From Rhizobium gallicum bv. gallicum R602sp (GTDB taxonomy: Bacteria > Pseudomonadota > Alphaproteobacteria > Rhizobiales > Rhizobiaceae): DNA of 64,000 bases. The position numbers and the translations under genes were made by a program. Below, in pieces: positions 15,339-24,664 of the stretch. Within the stretch, counting starts at the first letter, position 1; every line of letters starts with the position of its first letter. The notes under the pieces were generated by a model. The model worked only from the letters and a program-made list of their open reading frames with translations, ran no database searches and had not been told where the DNA came from. Location: positions 1,059,501-1,123,500 of the forward strand of contig NZ_CP006877.1 of the NCBI RefSeq assembly GCF_000816845.1, written 5' to 3'.

Positions 15339-17144
15339 ATGTCTTTGGCTGCCGCCGTCGAACCGGGCGTATTGCGCCGTTATGCCAGCGATCAGATCGT
15401 GACGCTCGCGAAACTCGTCATCGAAAATGCTTTCCAGCCAATTGTCGAAGCAGGGACGGGCACGGTCTTCGGCTACGAGTCACTGATGCGCGGGCAGGAA
15501 CGCATCGGCTTCGATTCTCCTGTTGAAATCCTCGATGAGGCGCATCGCGCCGCCCAGCTGCTGCAGCTGGAGCAGATGGTCGCCAGCCGCGCACTCGCCA
15601 AGTTCGCGACGCTCGGCAATTATTCGACTTCGACGCTTTTCCTCAATCTCGACGTTCGGCTGATCCCGCACGGCGACCGCCTGGTTGAAACCCTCCTCCA
15701 GCACCTGAAGGCCGCCAACATCCCGCCGTCCTCGGTCTGCTTCGAATTCTCCGAGCGTTTCGACAATACCAGCGTGCCGGAATTCGAGGCGCTGGTTTCC
15801 AAGCTCCGCAAGACCGGCTTCAAGCTGGCAATCGACGACTTCGGCGTCGGTCACGGCGAAATGAAGCTTCTTTGCGACTATGCCGTCGATTACCTCAAGA
15901 TCGACCGTCACTTCGTCGCCGACATCGACCGCATGCCGCGCAAGCGCCACCTGTTGAAGAATATCGTCAACATCGCCCATGTGCTCGGCACCCGGGTGAT
16001 CGCGGAAGGCATTGAAACCGAAGCGGAATTCCTCGCTTGCCGCGAATATGGCGTCGATCTCGTCCAAGGCTGGTTCATTGCCCGGCCGACGCCGCATACC
16101 TCCGAGCTCGTGTCCTCGTTTCCGCATCTGCAGGATCTCGGCAAGAGCAAGCACAACACACAATCGCTCGATGAGATCCTTATCCGCAAACAGATTGAAG
16201 TGCTGCCGACAGTTTACGAGAACGACAGCATCGACACGGTCTTCGAGCTCTTTCGCCGCAATCCGCGCCAGGCCTTCTTCCCGGTGTTGAATGCCAATGG
16301 CGAGCCGCGCGGCATCATCCATGAGCACCATCTCAAGGAATATATCTACCAGCCCTTCGGCCGCGATCTCCTGAAGAACAAGGTCTATGGCCGCACGATT
16401 TCACATTTCGTCGAAATGGCACCGATCGTCGGTCTCGATTCCGACGCCGAGCGGTTGATGACGATCTTCGCCAATATGGAAGGCAGCAACTGCCTGATCC
16501 TTACGGACAACATGCGCTATGCCGGCGTCGTCTCCGCTGCCTCACTCATCAAGGTCATCAACGAAAAGCAGTTGAAGACCGCGCAGGACCAAAACCCGCT
16601 GACCGGCCTGCCGGGCAACCGCGCCATCCGCGATTTCATGCGCCAGGCCGGTCGCGACGGCGACGAGGTACGGCATTTCTGCTATTGCGACTTCGACAAC
16701 TTCAAGCCGTTCAACGATGCTTATGGTTTTCATCTCGGCGACCACGCGATCTCGCTCTTCGCCGCGCTGATGCGCCGTTACTTCTTCGCCGAGCGTCATT
16801 TCCTCGGCCATGTGGGGGGCGACGACTTCTTCATCGGCGTCATCGGATGGACGAAGGAGGAACTGACCGAGATCCTTGACCGGCTCATCAGCGATTTCCA
16901 CGAAGACGTCCGCGATCTCTATTCCGACGAGGACCGAGCTGCCGGGCGCATTCGCGGTCATGACCGTGCCGGTGCGGAAGCGCTTTTCCCGCTGATGCGC
17001 TGCTCGATCGGTGTCCTTGAGCTGCCGGAAGGCTTGGTGATCGACGACATTAATCGTGTCAGTGCCGAAATCGCGCACATCAAAGCCGAAGCGAAGGAAA
17101 GCGCCGACGGGTTGATCTTCCATCCGCTGGGCGAGGCGAATTGA
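15339..17144 (+). CDS. EAL - CBS pair - GGDEF-like protein (c-di-GMP signalling)
   Basis: A 601-residue cytoplasmic protein with three regions. An EAL phosphodiesterase domain (about 25-265) has ESL (47-49) in place of EAL. It keeps the downstream Asn (FLNLD), Glu (FEFSE), DDFG (about 166), LKID and AEGIE motifs. A CBS-pair region (about 285-410) would bind an adenine nucleotide. A C-terminal GGDEF-like domain has GGDDF at 493-497, an Asp-for-Glu change that could weaken cyclase activity. The set suggests a c-di-GMP phosphodiesterase with regulatory C-terminal modules. GGAG precedes the ATG at 15339. An upstream in-frame start at 15264 lacks a good site. Confidence 0.85.
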   Translation: MSLAAAVEPGVLRRYASDQIVTLAKLVIENAFQPIVEAGTGTVFGYESLMRGQERIGFDSPVEILDEAHRAAQLLQLEQMVASRALAKFATLGNYSTSTLFLNLDVRLIPHGDRLVETLLQHLKAANIPPSSVCFEFSERFDNTSVPEFEALVSKLRKTGFKLAIDDFGVGHGEMKLLCDYAVDYLKIDRHFVADIDRMPRKRHLLKNIVNIAHVLGTRVIAEGIETEAEFLACREYGVDLVQGWFIARPTPHTSELVSSFPHLQDLGKSKHNTQSLDEILIRKQIEVLPTVYENDSIDTVFELFRRNPRQAFFPVLNANGEPRGIIHEHHLKEYIYQPFGRDLLKNKVYGRTISHFVEMAPIVGLDSDAERLMTIFANMEGSNCLILTDNMRYAGVVSAASLIKVINEKQLKTAQDQNPLTGLPGNRAIRDFMRQAGRDGDEVRHFCYCDFDNFKPFNDAYGFHLGDHAISLFAALMRRYFFAERHFLGHVGGDDFFIGVIGWTKEELTEILDRLISDFHEDVRDLYSDEDRAAGRIRGHDRAGAEALFPLMRCSIGVLELPEGLVIDDINRVSAEIAHIKAEAKESADGLIFHPLGEAN

Positions 17145-17220
17145 CGCCTTTGCCACTTCTCTCCTTCCCAAGCACCGGGCGGTGAATTATCTCCTGGGCT
17201 TTCGGAAAGAGGAGACCGTC

Positions 17221-18219
17221 ATGCCCTTGCCAGCGAACATGCGTTTCGTCGACCTGCCGAGCTTCGGCGCGCCGGAAGTCATGAGGATCGCGACCGCACC
17301 TGTTCCGGTGCCCGGCGAGGGACAGATCCTCGTTCGCATGCAGGCGATCGGCATCAACCGTCCGGATGTGGCGCAGCGCCAGGGAACATACCCGCCGCCG
17401 AAGGATGCAAGCCCCATTCTCGGGCTCGAGCTTTCCGGTGAAGTGGCCGCGATCGGTCCGGGCGTGGCCGGATATTCGCTCGGAGACAAAGTCTGCGGGC
17501 TCGCCAATGGCGGTGCCTATGCCGAATATTGCTTGCTGCCCGTTGGCCAGGTTTTGCCGTTCCCGAAGGGTTACGATGCGGTGAAATCCGCAGCCCTGCC
17601 GGAGACTTTCTTCACCGTCTGGGCGAACCTCTTCCAGATGGCCGGCCTGACGGAGGGTGAGAGCGTTCTCATCCATGGCGGCTCCAGCGGCATCGGCACC
17701 ACGGCGATCCAGCTCGCCCGCGCCTTCGGCGCCGAGGTCTATGCGACCGCAGGCTCGGCGGAGAAATGCAAGGCCTGCGAAAAGCTCGGCGCGAAGCGGG
17801 CGATCAACTACAAGAGTGAGGATTTCGCCGGAGTCATCAAGGCCGAGACCGGTGGCCATGGCGTCGATGTCGTACTTGACATGATCGGCGCCGCCTATTT
17901 CGAAAAGAATATCGCATCGCTCGCCAGGGACGGCTGCCTGTCGATCATCGCCTTGCTGGGCGGCGCGGTCGCTGAAAGGGTCAACCTCGCGCCGATCATG
18001 GCCAAGCGCCTCACTGTCACCGGCTCGACGATGCGCCCACGCACTGCAGAAGAAAAGCGCGCCATCCGCGACGACCTTTTCTCCCAGGTCTGGCCGCTCC
18101 TCGAAGCCGGCAAGGTCGCCCCCGTCATCCACAGGACCTTTGCCTTCGAAGATGTCGTCGAAGCGCACAGGCTGATGGAAACGAGCAGCCATATCGGCAA
18201 GATCACCCTGACCGTTTGA
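17221..18219 (+). CDS. NAD(P)H-quinone oxidoreductase, zinc-free MDR family (PIG3/QorB-like)
   Basis: A 332-residue medium-chain dehydrogenase/reductase. The N-terminal GroES-like domain ([31 protein letters not shown]) lacks the zinc-ligand pattern of alcohol dehydrogenases. The Rossmann domain shows the quinone oxidoreductase signature [17 protein letters not shown]. The C-terminal [27 protein letters not shown] fits the PIG3 group, which reduces quinones or enals with NADPH. AGAGGAGAC lies just before the ATG at 17221. A GTG at 17182 is in frame but lacks a site. Confidence 0.88.
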   Translation: MPLPANMRFVDLPSFGAPEVMRIATAPVPVPGEGQILVRMQAIGINRPDVAQRQGTYPPPKDASPILGLELSGEVAAIGPGVAGYSLGDKVCGLANGGAYAEYCLLPVGQVLPFPKGYDAVKSAALPETFFTVWANLFQMAGLTEGESVLIHGGSSGIGTTAIQLARAFGAEVYATAGSAEKCKACEKLGAKRAINYKSEDFAGVIKAETGGHGVDVVLDMIGAAYFEKNIASLARDGCLSIIALLGGAVAERVNLAPIMAKRLTVTGSTMRPRTAEEKRAIRDDLFSQVWPLLEAGKVAPVIHRTFAFEDVVEAHRLMETSSHIGKITLTV

Positions 18220-18379
18220 GGTCAGCTTCGGACCAGCATCGGTGCACAAGGTAAAACTGATCCTGGCCGTAAGTGAGTCTCCGGGGTCGCTGAACTGTCG
18301 TCTGAGCGAAACCCGGCCCCGAACTGCGCATCTTGATGTGGCGTTGATTGCGCGTCGTACGGTCCCCACGAGGAATGCA

Positions 18380-19153
18380 ATGGCTCTATTCCACTCTTGC
18401 CCCATCTGCCGCAGCAGGATTCCGCATTTCGTGCCGCTTCCGCGGTATTATATCGACAAGGCGACCGAACATGGCTTTGCTTATGGGGTCGATGAATTCG
18501 AAACGATCAATCATCAGGCCTATAGTTGCCCCAACTGTCACTCGAGCGACCGCGACAGGCTCTATGCCCTGTTCCTGACGCCTGTGTTTCAGCGCCTCAA
18601 CCAGGCGCAGCCGTTCCGGTTTCTGGATATCGCCCCAGGCCGCTCTTTGAGCTTCTGGCTGAAAAGCCATCCGCACATCTTCTATCGCAGCTGCGACATG
18701 TATATGCCGGAGGCGGACGACAAGGCGGACATTCACAATCTCCCTTATGCGGACGAGACTTTCGATTTCGTTCTGTGCTCGCACGTGCTCGAACACGTCG
18801 ACGATCCGGTGCGCGCCACCTCAGAAATACGGCGTGTTCTCAAGCAGAACAGCATTGCCATCCTGATGGCGCCGATTTGCCTGTCGATCCAGGACAATTA
18901 TGAAAATCCCGATGTGACGACGCCTGAGGGGCGCTGGCAGCATTTCGGCCAGGATGACCATGTGCGCATATTCTCCAAGCCGGGATTCGTCGATGTGATC
19001 CGGCGGTCAGGTCTTGCGGTGCAGGAGGTCCCGGTCAGTGAGTTCCTGACGCCCGAAGTCTGCGACACCTACGGCATCGGCCTCCGCTCCGTTCTTTATC
19101 TCGGCGTGAAGCAGCAGGCTGTCCAGCAAGAGCCGGAGCGCAGCGTCGCCTGA
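18380..19153 (+). CDS. Class I SAM-dependent methyltransferase with N-terminal zinc ribbon
   Basis: A 257-residue protein. Two CPxC-type pairs, CPIC (7-10) and a later SCPNC followed by HSSDRDRLY, suggest a small metal ribbon. It is followed by a Methyltransf_11-type fold: motif I-like RFLDIAPGRSL, then DIHNLPYADETFDFVLCSHVLEHVDD. A loop WQHFGQDDHVRIFSKPGF is typical of methyltransferases that act on sugars or cell-surface glycans. The substrate is unknown. AGGA lies 6 nt before the ATG at 18380. A strong terminator follows. Confidence 0.82.
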   Translation: MALFHSCPICRSRIPHFVPLPRYYIDKATEHGFAYGVDEFETINHQAYSCPNCHSSDRDRLYALFLTPVFQRLNQAQPFRFLDIAPGRSLSFWLKSHPHIFYRSCDMYMPEADDKADIHNLPYADETFDFVLCSHVLEHVDDPVRATSEIRRVLKQNSIAILMAPICLSIQDNYENPDVTTPEGRWQHFGQDDHVRIFSKPGFVDVIRRSGLAVQEVPVSEFLTPEVCDTYGIGLRSVLYLGVKQQAVQQEPERSVA

Positions 19154-19180
19154 GATCGCTCGAAACTCTCATTCATGGAA

Positions 19181-19204
19181 GAGGCGCCCCGGGGCGCCTC
19201 TTTT
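19181..19204 (+). terminator. Rho-independent terminator after the methyltransferase gene
   Basis: A perfect 20-base palindrome GAGGCGCCCC/GGGGCGCCTC, followed by TTTT on the plus strand. It also separates the convergent MFS gene. Confidence 0.88.
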
Positions 19205-20625
19205 CAATTTCGGCCTTCTCTCAGCGTCAGTGCCGCCGCAATCGTGACGATGCCGGGGAGCGCCATGGCGGCGTAGAGCCAGTGGGCCGCCGAGATGCTG
19301 CCGGCAATGCCGCCCGGTGTGACGAGCCCTGTGCTGTTGGCAATGACGCCAGCGACCGCCGCGCCGAAAGCGCCGCCGAGCGACTGCAACGTGGAGATCG
19401 CTGCCGATGCCTTGTCCTGCTCGGCGCTGCTGACAATGCGCAGCACCTTTGTCACCAGATGCGCCCATCCGAGGCCGACACCGAAACCCATCATCAGCAT
19501 TGCGACAGCCGCCGGTCCGAGAATTGCAAGGCTCGCCATCTGGTTGTCTCGGGCGAGAAAGGTCGCCAGGAAAACGGTCGCCAGCGCTTCAATGATGCAG
19601 CCGGCGACGATCGCGTTGCTCGCGCGCCTGCCGGTCAGAGAGCCGCTGAAGAAGGCGGCGATCGTCCATCCGAGCGCGACAAGGGCGGTCAGATAGCCGG
19701 AAATCAGCGGCGTCACGCCATGCAAGGTCTGCAGGAAATAGGGAATGTAGATGTCGCTGACGAGGATGAACAGCAGCGCGAACATGATGAGGTAGACGCG
19801 CGCAACCGGCTTTGCGAGCATGACCGCGCCGGTTGGAAGAAGCCGGTTGTTGCCTCGACGTTCCGTCACCAGCATCAGTGAGATCGAGAGGACGGAAACG
19901 GCAATCAGCGCAGCCTTCGTGACCATATGCTCGACGGTGCCTGCGATGCTGACGAACAGCACGGCGACAAGCAGCAGGCAGATCTGCAAGACCGGCGTCT
20001 TGCCGTGGGCGCGGTCGTCCGTCGCTTTCGGTAGCAGCCATGGCGAAAGAACGGCCATCAGCAGACCGAGCGGCACGATGATGATGAAGGCGTACCGCCA
20101 CGCACTTCCTTGCGAAAACAGGCCGCCTGCACTCGGCCCGAGCAGGGTCGCAACACCCCAGATCGCCGCATAGAGCGTGGAGGCTTTTGGCCAGAGCGGT
20201 TCCGGATAGGCGAAGCGGACGAAAGCATAGGCAAGCGCGGCAAGGATGCCGGCGCCGAAACCCTGAACGGCGCGCCCGGCGAGCACCACTTCCATGACAG
20301 GTGCGGCGGCGCAGATGAGGCTGCCTGTTGCGAAAATCAGGGCGCCGCAGACATAGGCGCCGCGCAAGCCCATACCGCGCGGCCGCGTGGCCACGAAGAT
20401 CGAGCCGAGCACGGCGGCGGCAACGAAAAGCGTCGTCACCCAGGCAAGTAGCGGCAAGCCGCCGATATCGCGCACGATCGAGGGGGCGACTGTGGCGGTG
20501 ATATAGCTCTCGATTGCATAGAGCGTCACTCCGCCGCCGAGCATCAGCGTGGCGGGCAGCAGGGACGGCGTGAAAAGCTGGAAGACGGATGACTGCGGCT
20601 CTGCCGCCTGATCGGCACTGGTCAT
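19204..20625 (-). CDS. MFS transporter (drug/metabolite exporter-like)
   Basis: A 473-residue major facilitator with about 14 predicted hydrophobic segments. An early conserved acidic residue is followed by the motif-A-like loop region (ATRPRGMGLRGAYV) and motif C-like GVATLLGPSAGGLF, the antiporter motif of exporters. Substrate unknown. The gene is divergent from a winged-helix regulator, and a clear dyad in the 106-base gap suggests direct control. Its 3' end abuts the terminator of the convergent methyltransferase gene. Confidence 0.85.
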   Translation of the reverse strand: MTSADQAAEPQSSVFQLFTPSLLPATLMLGGGVTLYAIESYITATVAPSIVRDIGGLPLLAWVTTLFVAAAVLGSIFVATRPRGMGLRGAYVCGALIFATGSLICAAAPVMEVVLAGRAVQGFGAGILAALAYAFVRFAYPEPLWPKASTLYAAIWGVATLLGPSAGGLFSQGSAWRYAFIIIVPLGLLMAVLSPWLLPKATDDRAHGKTPVLQICLLLVAVLFVSIAGTVEHMVTKAALIAVSVLSISLMLVTERRGNNRLLPTGAVMLAKPVARVYLIMFALLFILVSDIYIPYFLQTLHGVTPLISGYLTALVALGWTIAAFFSGSLTGRRASNAIVAGCIIEALATVFLATFLARDNQMASLAILGPAAVAMLMMGFGVGLGWAHLVTKVLRIVSSAEQDKASAAISTLQSLGGAFGAAVAGVIANSTGLVTPGGIAGSISAAHWLYAAMALPGIVTIAAALTLREGRN

Positions 20626-20661
20626 GAACTATTACCTTGATGTTTTCGCTAGCGGATCATT

Positions 20662-20687
20662 ATTTTCCAAGTTATAAGTTGGAAAAT
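20662..20687. promoter_or_regulatory. Candidate operator between the MFS gene and the SufR-like regulator
   Basis: A perfect 9-bp inverted repeat: ATTTTCCAA (20662-20670) and TTGGAAAAT (20679-20687), 8-base spacer. A further half-site, CTTGGAAAAATAA, lies at about 20719-20731, over the ribosome-binding region of the regulator gene. This fits repression of the exporter and autoregulation. Confidence 0.6.
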
Positions 20688-20731
20688 TACATGCCTGCCT
20701 CATTAAAGCAAGCAACGACTTGGAAAAATAA

Positions 20732-21352
20732 ATGCGCCAATCGCCTGCCAACCGTATTCTGCTTCTGCTAAAGACCGAAGGGCCTCAGCGCGCAGCGTCG
20801 ATCGGCGATGTGCTGGGCATCACTTCTGAAGCGGCGCGCCAGCACCTGACGAAGCTTGCCGAGGACCGTCTTGTCGAGCCCCTTACCGAGCCGGGTTCGG
20901 GCAGAGGACGGCCAGGCCAGCTCTGGCATCTGACCCTGGCCGGCAACCAGACCTTTCCGGACGGCCACGCGGAATTGACCGCGACCCTTCTGAGCACCAT
21001 GGTCAAGACGCTCGGCAGGGATGCCCTGGATACCATCATCTCGGCACGCGAGGCAGAAACCGTGAAGCGCTACCGCAAGGAGGTCTCGGCTTCCGATCTC
21101 GCTCTGCGCATCCGCCAGCTGACAGCGATCCGGACGCGCGAAGGTTACATGGCCGATAGCTGGATGGAAGAGGACGGCACGTTTATGCTTGTCGAAAACC
21201 ACTGCGCCATCTGTGCGGCGGCCCGGGCCTGCGCCGGCTTCTGCCGTTCCGAGCTCGAGACCTTCCGCAATGTGCTTGGCGCCAATGTCGAGCGGTCCGA
21301 GCACATTCTTCTCGGCGCTCGCCGCTGCGCCTACCGGATCAGTCCGCTTTAG
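20732..21352 (+). CDS. SufR/DeoR-like winged-helix regulator with C-terminal cysteines
   Basis: A 206-residue regulator. The winged helix lies at residues 8-65 (ILLLLKTEGPQRAASIGDVLGITSEA..., wing GSGRGRPGQLWHLT). The C-terminal half has Cys158, 161, 167, 171 and 199, ending ARRCAYRI. The C-X12-C pair (158/171) and the late RRCAYRI resemble the Fe-S regulator SufR, although the third expected cysteine is absent. A metal- or redox-sensing role is therefore plausible but unproven. It is divergent from an MFS exporter. GGA of the operator half-site sits 7 nt before the ATG, so DNA binding and translation signals overlap. Confidence 0.72.
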   Translation: MRQSPANRILLLLKTEGPQRAASIGDVLGITSEAARQHLTKLAEDRLVEPLTEPGSGRGRPGQLWHLTLAGNQTFPDGHAELTATLLSTMVKTLGRDALDTIISAREAETVKRYRKEVSASDLALRIRQLTAIRTREGYMADSWMEEDGTFMLVENHCAICAAARACAGFCRSELETFRNVLGANVERSEHILLGARRCAYRISPL

Positions 21353-21471
21353 GCTTCGGCTTCGGGACGAAACGGGAATGCAATTGCCGCAGCGCGGCCG
21401 AAAGGCGTTGCTTTATCGGCGCAACGCGCTATGGCTTTGCTCTCCCCAAAAACCGATCCGGATCCCTGCCC

Positions 21472-22479
21472 ATGTCCAATCCCGTCACTGTCGAAGTCAC
21501 CCGCGGCTCGCTCGTCGAAAGCTGCCATCGCGGCACGATCGTTGCCGTCGACGGCGATGGCAAGGTCGTCTTCGGGCTTGGCGATATCGATGGCGGCGTT
21601 TTCCCGCGGTCTTCCTGCAAGGCTATGCAGGCGTTGCCGCTGGTCGAAAGTGGTGCGGCCGATGCCTACGGCTTCGGCAACAAGGAACTGGCGCTCGCCT
21701 GTTCTTCACATAACGGCGAGGACGATCATGTGGCGCTTGCCGCCTCCATGCTGGCGCGCGCTGGTGGGAGCGTCGAAATGCTGGAATGCGGTGCCCACTG
21801 GTCATCGGACCGCAAGACTCTGATCCACCAGGCGCGCACGATCACAGCGCCGACGGCGCTCCACAACAATTGTTCCGGCAAGCATGCAGGCTTCGTCTGC
21901 GCCTGCTGCCATCAGGGCATTGATGCGAAGGGCTATTGCGGCTACGACCACCCGCTGCAGCAAGAGATCCGCGGTACGATGGAGAGCCTCTGCGGTGCTG
22001 TGCTCGGCCGCGACAATTGCGGCACTGACGGCTGCTCGATCCCGACCTATGCCGTGCCGCTCCGCGGCCTCGCGCATGGCTTTGCCAAGATGGCGACCGG
22101 CAATGGCCTTGAACCGCTGCGCGCCAAGGCCTCCCGCCGCCTATTCGACGCCTGCATGGCGGAGCCCTTCTATGTCGCGGGTACGGGCCGCGCCTGCACC
22201 GAGCTGATGCAGATCGCGCCGGGCAGGATTTTCGCCAAGACCGGCGCCGAGGGCGTCTTCTGCGCTGCAGTTCCGGAGGAAGGGATCTCGATTGCCGTAA
22301 AGTGCGAGGACGGGACGACACGCGCCGCCGAGGCCATGGTGGCGGCAGCGCTCGCCCGGTTCTTCGAAAGGGGCAGCGAGGTTCACGCGAAGCTGGTTTC
22401 GATGGGCGTCAAGCCGATGCACAATTGGAACGGCATCCATGTCGGCGACATTCGCGTCACGGCTGCGCTTCTCGCATAG
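21472..22479 (+). CDS. L-asparaginase, Rhizobium etli type (asparaginase II family)
   Basis: A 335-residue protein of the rhizobial asparaginase family, structurally related to serine beta-lactamases rather than to E. coli asparaginases. The SxxK motif is at Ser47-Lys50 (PRSSCK), with SSHNGEDDH downstream and the zinc/catalytic-cysteine segment NNCSGKHAGF. A later FAKTGAEGVFCAAVP carries the family lysine region. It hydrolyses asparagine to aspartate and ammonia in the cytoplasm, which in R. etli allows growth on asparagine. It stands alone after the SufR-like gene, with a small hairpin downstream. Confidence 0.88.
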   Translation: MSNPVTVEVTRGSLVESCHRGTIVAVDGDGKVVFGLGDIDGGVFPRSSCKAMQALPLVESGAADAYGFGNKELALACSSHNGEDDHVALAASMLARAGGSVEMLECGAHWSSDRKTLIHQARTITAPTALHNNCSGKHAGFVCACCHQGIDAKGYCGYDHPLQQEIRGTMESLCGAVLGRDNCGTDGCSIPTYAVPLRGLAHGFAKMATGNGLEPLRAKASRRLFDACMAEPFYVAGTGRACTELMQIAPGRIFAKTGAEGVFCAAVPEEGISIAVKCEDGTTRAAEAMVAAALARFFERGSEVHAKLVSMGVKPMHNWNGIHVGDIRVTAALLA

Positions 22480-22482
22480 ACC

Positions 22483-22497
22483 GTGCCGTTACGGCAC
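22483..22497 (+). terminator. Short hairpin after the asparaginase gene
   Basis: A perfect 7-bp stem GTGCCGT/ACGGCAC with a one-base centre just past the stop. The absence of a T tract makes termination uncertain. Confidence 0.35.
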
Positions 22498-22621
22498 AAC
22501 CTGTTTCGGATAATCAGCAATTCCTAATATGCGTTAAACCAAATCCTGCGAGAGGAGGTGCGCGGCGGCGCATTTGTCCTACTATGGTGCGGCGTTTCAA
22601 CCCGTGCCGCGAGGGCAGGAT

Positions 22622-23359
22622 ATGTTTGCAGGCCGCTATCTCTGGTGGATGCTGATCGCCGTCGCGATCTTCCTGTTCTTTTCCATGTGCTTCGATTACG
22701 TGACCTGGGCGATCGTCGCCATGTCCGGCTGCGCCGAGATCGCCGGTTCCTGCGGGCCGATTGTGCTTGCCATGTCCGGCGCGATGAAGCCTTCGGGTAT
22801 TGGGCTTGCCGGGGCAATCATGGTGATCTGCACATTCGCCCGTTTGCATTACCTGTCGGTCAACTGGCTCTGGGCGCCCGTCGCGCTTGTCTGGTTTTCG
22901 GCGTCGGCGGCCTTCCCGGGGATTCTCGCGGGCGGCTGGACGGGCCAGTTGCGGCCGGAAATGGTCGTCGAAAGCCTGCCGGTGGCCTTCCTCTTCGTCA
23001 CGGTGTTCTGCGCTTATCTCTTCATCGCCTTCGAAGAGGGGAGGATGGTTTCCTTTGGCCAGCGGGCGTGGCTGCGGACCGTCATCTGGATTGCCGCGGG
23101 CTACGGCGTGCTTGCGGCAATCGCGGAAACGCCAGGCTTCGGTGCCCTCCCGGCGCGCATGCTCGGCATGCCGTGGATCGCCTCGACGATCGCGGCATTC
23201 CAGCCGCTTTTGGCGGCAGTCTGCGATCTCGGAACCGGCAGCATGATGCCGGCCTATGCTATGCTGGCGGTCTTCGTGGCGGCGCTCTTCGCAAGCCTAC
23301 TGCCGCAGGACATCGCGCGGCGCGCCGTGCCCTTCATGCTTCGAGGATCGCGGCATTGA
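22622..23359 (+). CDS. Polytopic membrane protein of unknown function
   Basis: A 245-residue protein with about seven hydrophobic helices, for example LWWMLIAVAIFLFFSMCF, LPVAFLFVTVFCAYLFIAF and AMLAVFVAALFASLLP. No transporter or enzyme signature that I recognise. The ATG at 22622 follows GAGGGCAGGAT; in-frame TTG codons upstream are unlikely starts. Its last 26 bases overlap the 3' end of the convergent DeoR-type regulator gene. Confidence 0.65.
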   Translation: MFAGRYLWWMLIAVAIFLFFSMCFDYVTWAIVAMSGCAEIAGSCGPIVLAMSGAMKPSGIGLAGAIMVICTFARLHYLSVNWLWAPVALVWFSASAAFPGILAGGWTGQLRPEMVVESLPVAFLFVTVFCAYLFIAFEEGRMVSFGQRAWLRTVIWIAAGYGVLAAIAETPGFGALPARMLGMPWIASTIAAFQPLLAAVCDLGTGSMMPAYAMLAVFVAALFASLLPQDIARRAVPFMLRGSRH

Positions 23360-24089
23360 GCGCCCGGTAGGGCGCAAGCCGCTCTTCCGGCACTCCCGCC
23401 GAAACAATCAGTCCGGCAACATCGGCAATGCCGAGCACAGCGCAGGGCGAAACGAGATCGAATTTCTCCTCGGTCAGCAGGACATATGTTTCGGCCGCGC
23501 AACGGGCGATATGGCGCTTGATCGCCGCCTCCTCGAAATCGCCCGTGGAGAGCCCGTGCACGGGATGGGCGGCGGTGACGCCGAGGAAAAAGATATCGGG
23601 TCTAAGCTGCGAGATCGCCGCCATGGCCGCAGCGCCGGTTGCCACCATCGAGTGCTTGTAGAGCCGCCCGCCTGTGAGAATGATGTCCGCGGTCGGGTGA
23701 TGCTCCAGTTCCGCCGCGATCGTCGGGCTATGCGTTGCGACGGTAAAGGCGATGTCGCGTGGCAGATACCGGGCGATCTCCGCCGTCGTCGTCCCGCCGT
23801 CGAGAAAGATCATCTGCCCCGCTTTCACCATTTGCACCGCCCTGGCGCCGAGCCGCTGCTTGGCATCGGACAAAACGCTCCGCCGCGCCGAGAAATTTGG
23901 CAGGTCCGGCGCAATCGGCATCGCGCCGCCATGCACCCGGTTCAAGAGCCCGTCAGCCGCCATCTCCCGCAGGTCGCGCCGGATCGTGTCTTCCGACAGC
24001 GCTAAATCTTCGGCGACGCGCTTGGCGATGACCTGGCCGTCACGGCGCAGGATGTCGAGGATCAGGGATTTGCGTTGTGTTGTCAGCAT
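23334..24089 (-). CDS. DeoR/GlpR family transcriptional regulator
   Basis: A 251-residue DeoR-type repressor. The N-terminal helix-turn-helix (RKSLILDILRRDGQVIAKRVAEDLALSEDTIRRDL, in segments) is followed by the family hinge LNRVHGGA. The DeoRC sensor domain has the DGGTTTAEIARYL phosphate/sugar-binding loop and ILTGGRLYKHS. Members usually bind phosphorylated sugars. The gene is divergent from a DUF4406 gene, with two dyads in the 119-base gap. Its 3' end overlaps the neighbouring membrane protein gene by 26 bases. Confidence 0.87.
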   Translation of the reverse strand: MLTTQRKSLILDILRRDGQVIAKRVAEDLALSEDTIRRDLREMAADGLLNRVHGGAMPIAPDLPNFSARRSVLSDAKQRLGARAVQMVKAGQMIFLDGGTTTAEIARYLPRDIAFTVATHSPTIAAELEHHPTADIILTGGRLYKHSMVATGAAAMAAISQLRPDIFFLGVTAAHPVHGLSTGDFEEAAIKRHIARCAAETYVLLTEEKFDLVSPCAVLGIADVAGLIVSAGVPEERLAPYRALNAAILEA

Positions 24090-24111
24090 CGCTCTGCACG
24101 AAAATCAACGA

Positions 24112-24125
24112 ATTATCACGATAAT
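24112..24125. promoter_or_regulatory. Candidate DeoR-type operator 1
   Basis: ATTATC/GATAAT arms around AC. On the minus strand it reads ATTATCGTGATAAT, sharing the ten bases ATTATCGTGA with operator 2. It sits 22 bases upstream of the DeoR-family gene start. Confidence 0.6.
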
Positions 24126-24152
24126 GCCTGAGATGACTCGACATGCAAGCAA

Positions 24153-24172
24153 TTTCACGCATTATCGTGAAA
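24153..24172. promoter_or_regulatory. Candidate DeoR-type operator 2
   Basis: A perfect 7-bp inverted repeat TTTCACG/CGTGAAA with spacer CATTAT, 36 bases upstream of the DUF4406 gene. It contains ATTATCGTGA, the core of operator 1. Confidence 0.65.
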
Positions 24173-24208
24173 TCCCGTGCATGAGGCCGGGAGTGATGGA
24201 GTTTAACG

Positions 24209-24574
24209 ATGTTGATCCTGATTGCAGGGCCGTACAGGTCCGGAACCGGCGATGATCCGGAAAAAATGGCGGCCAACCTGAAGCGACTGGAGGAACCCGC
24301 TTACGCGCTCTTCAAGGCGGGCCATGTTCCGATGATCGGCGAATGGGTGGCCTTGCCGGTCTGGAATGCAGCCGGAGGCAAATCGATCGGCGATGATCTC
24401 TACGAGGAAATCTTCCACCCTGTCGCTCACCGGCTTTTGGAGCTTTGCGAGGGTGTGCTGCGGCTGCGGGGGGACTCCAAGGGTGCCGACAACGACGTCC
24501 GCATCGCGCGCGAGCGCGGCATTCCGGTCTGGTACAAGCTGGAAGAGGTGCCGGGCTGCGCGAGAGCCGCGTGA
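24209..24574 (+). CDS. DUF4406 family protein, nucleoside 2-deoxyribosyltransferase-like
   Basis: A 121-residue protein starting MLILIAGPYRSGTGDDPEKM. The AGPY(R/T) opening, the later GEWVALP segment and the C-terminal GDSKGADNDVRIARERGIPV fit the DUF4406/YtoQ-like group, whose fold resembles nucleoside 2-deoxyribosyltransferases. Enzymatic activity is unproven. GGAG lies 7 nt before the ATG. It is divergent from a DeoR regulator that probably controls it, which suggests a role in nucleoside or sugar salvage. Confidence 0.7.
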   Translation: MLILIAGPYRSGTGDDPEKMAANLKRLEEPAYALFKAGHVPMIGEWVALPVWNAAGGKSIGDDLYEEIFHPVAHRLLELCEGVLRLRGDSKGADNDVRIARERGIPVWYKLEEVPGCARAA

Positions 24575-24664
24575 TTGCGCCGGGGCCGGCAACGGCCCCG
24601 ATTTCCGCCATGGGCAGGCTGCGACGGTTGCGCTATATAAAATTCCCGAAAGGGAGTCTCGACC

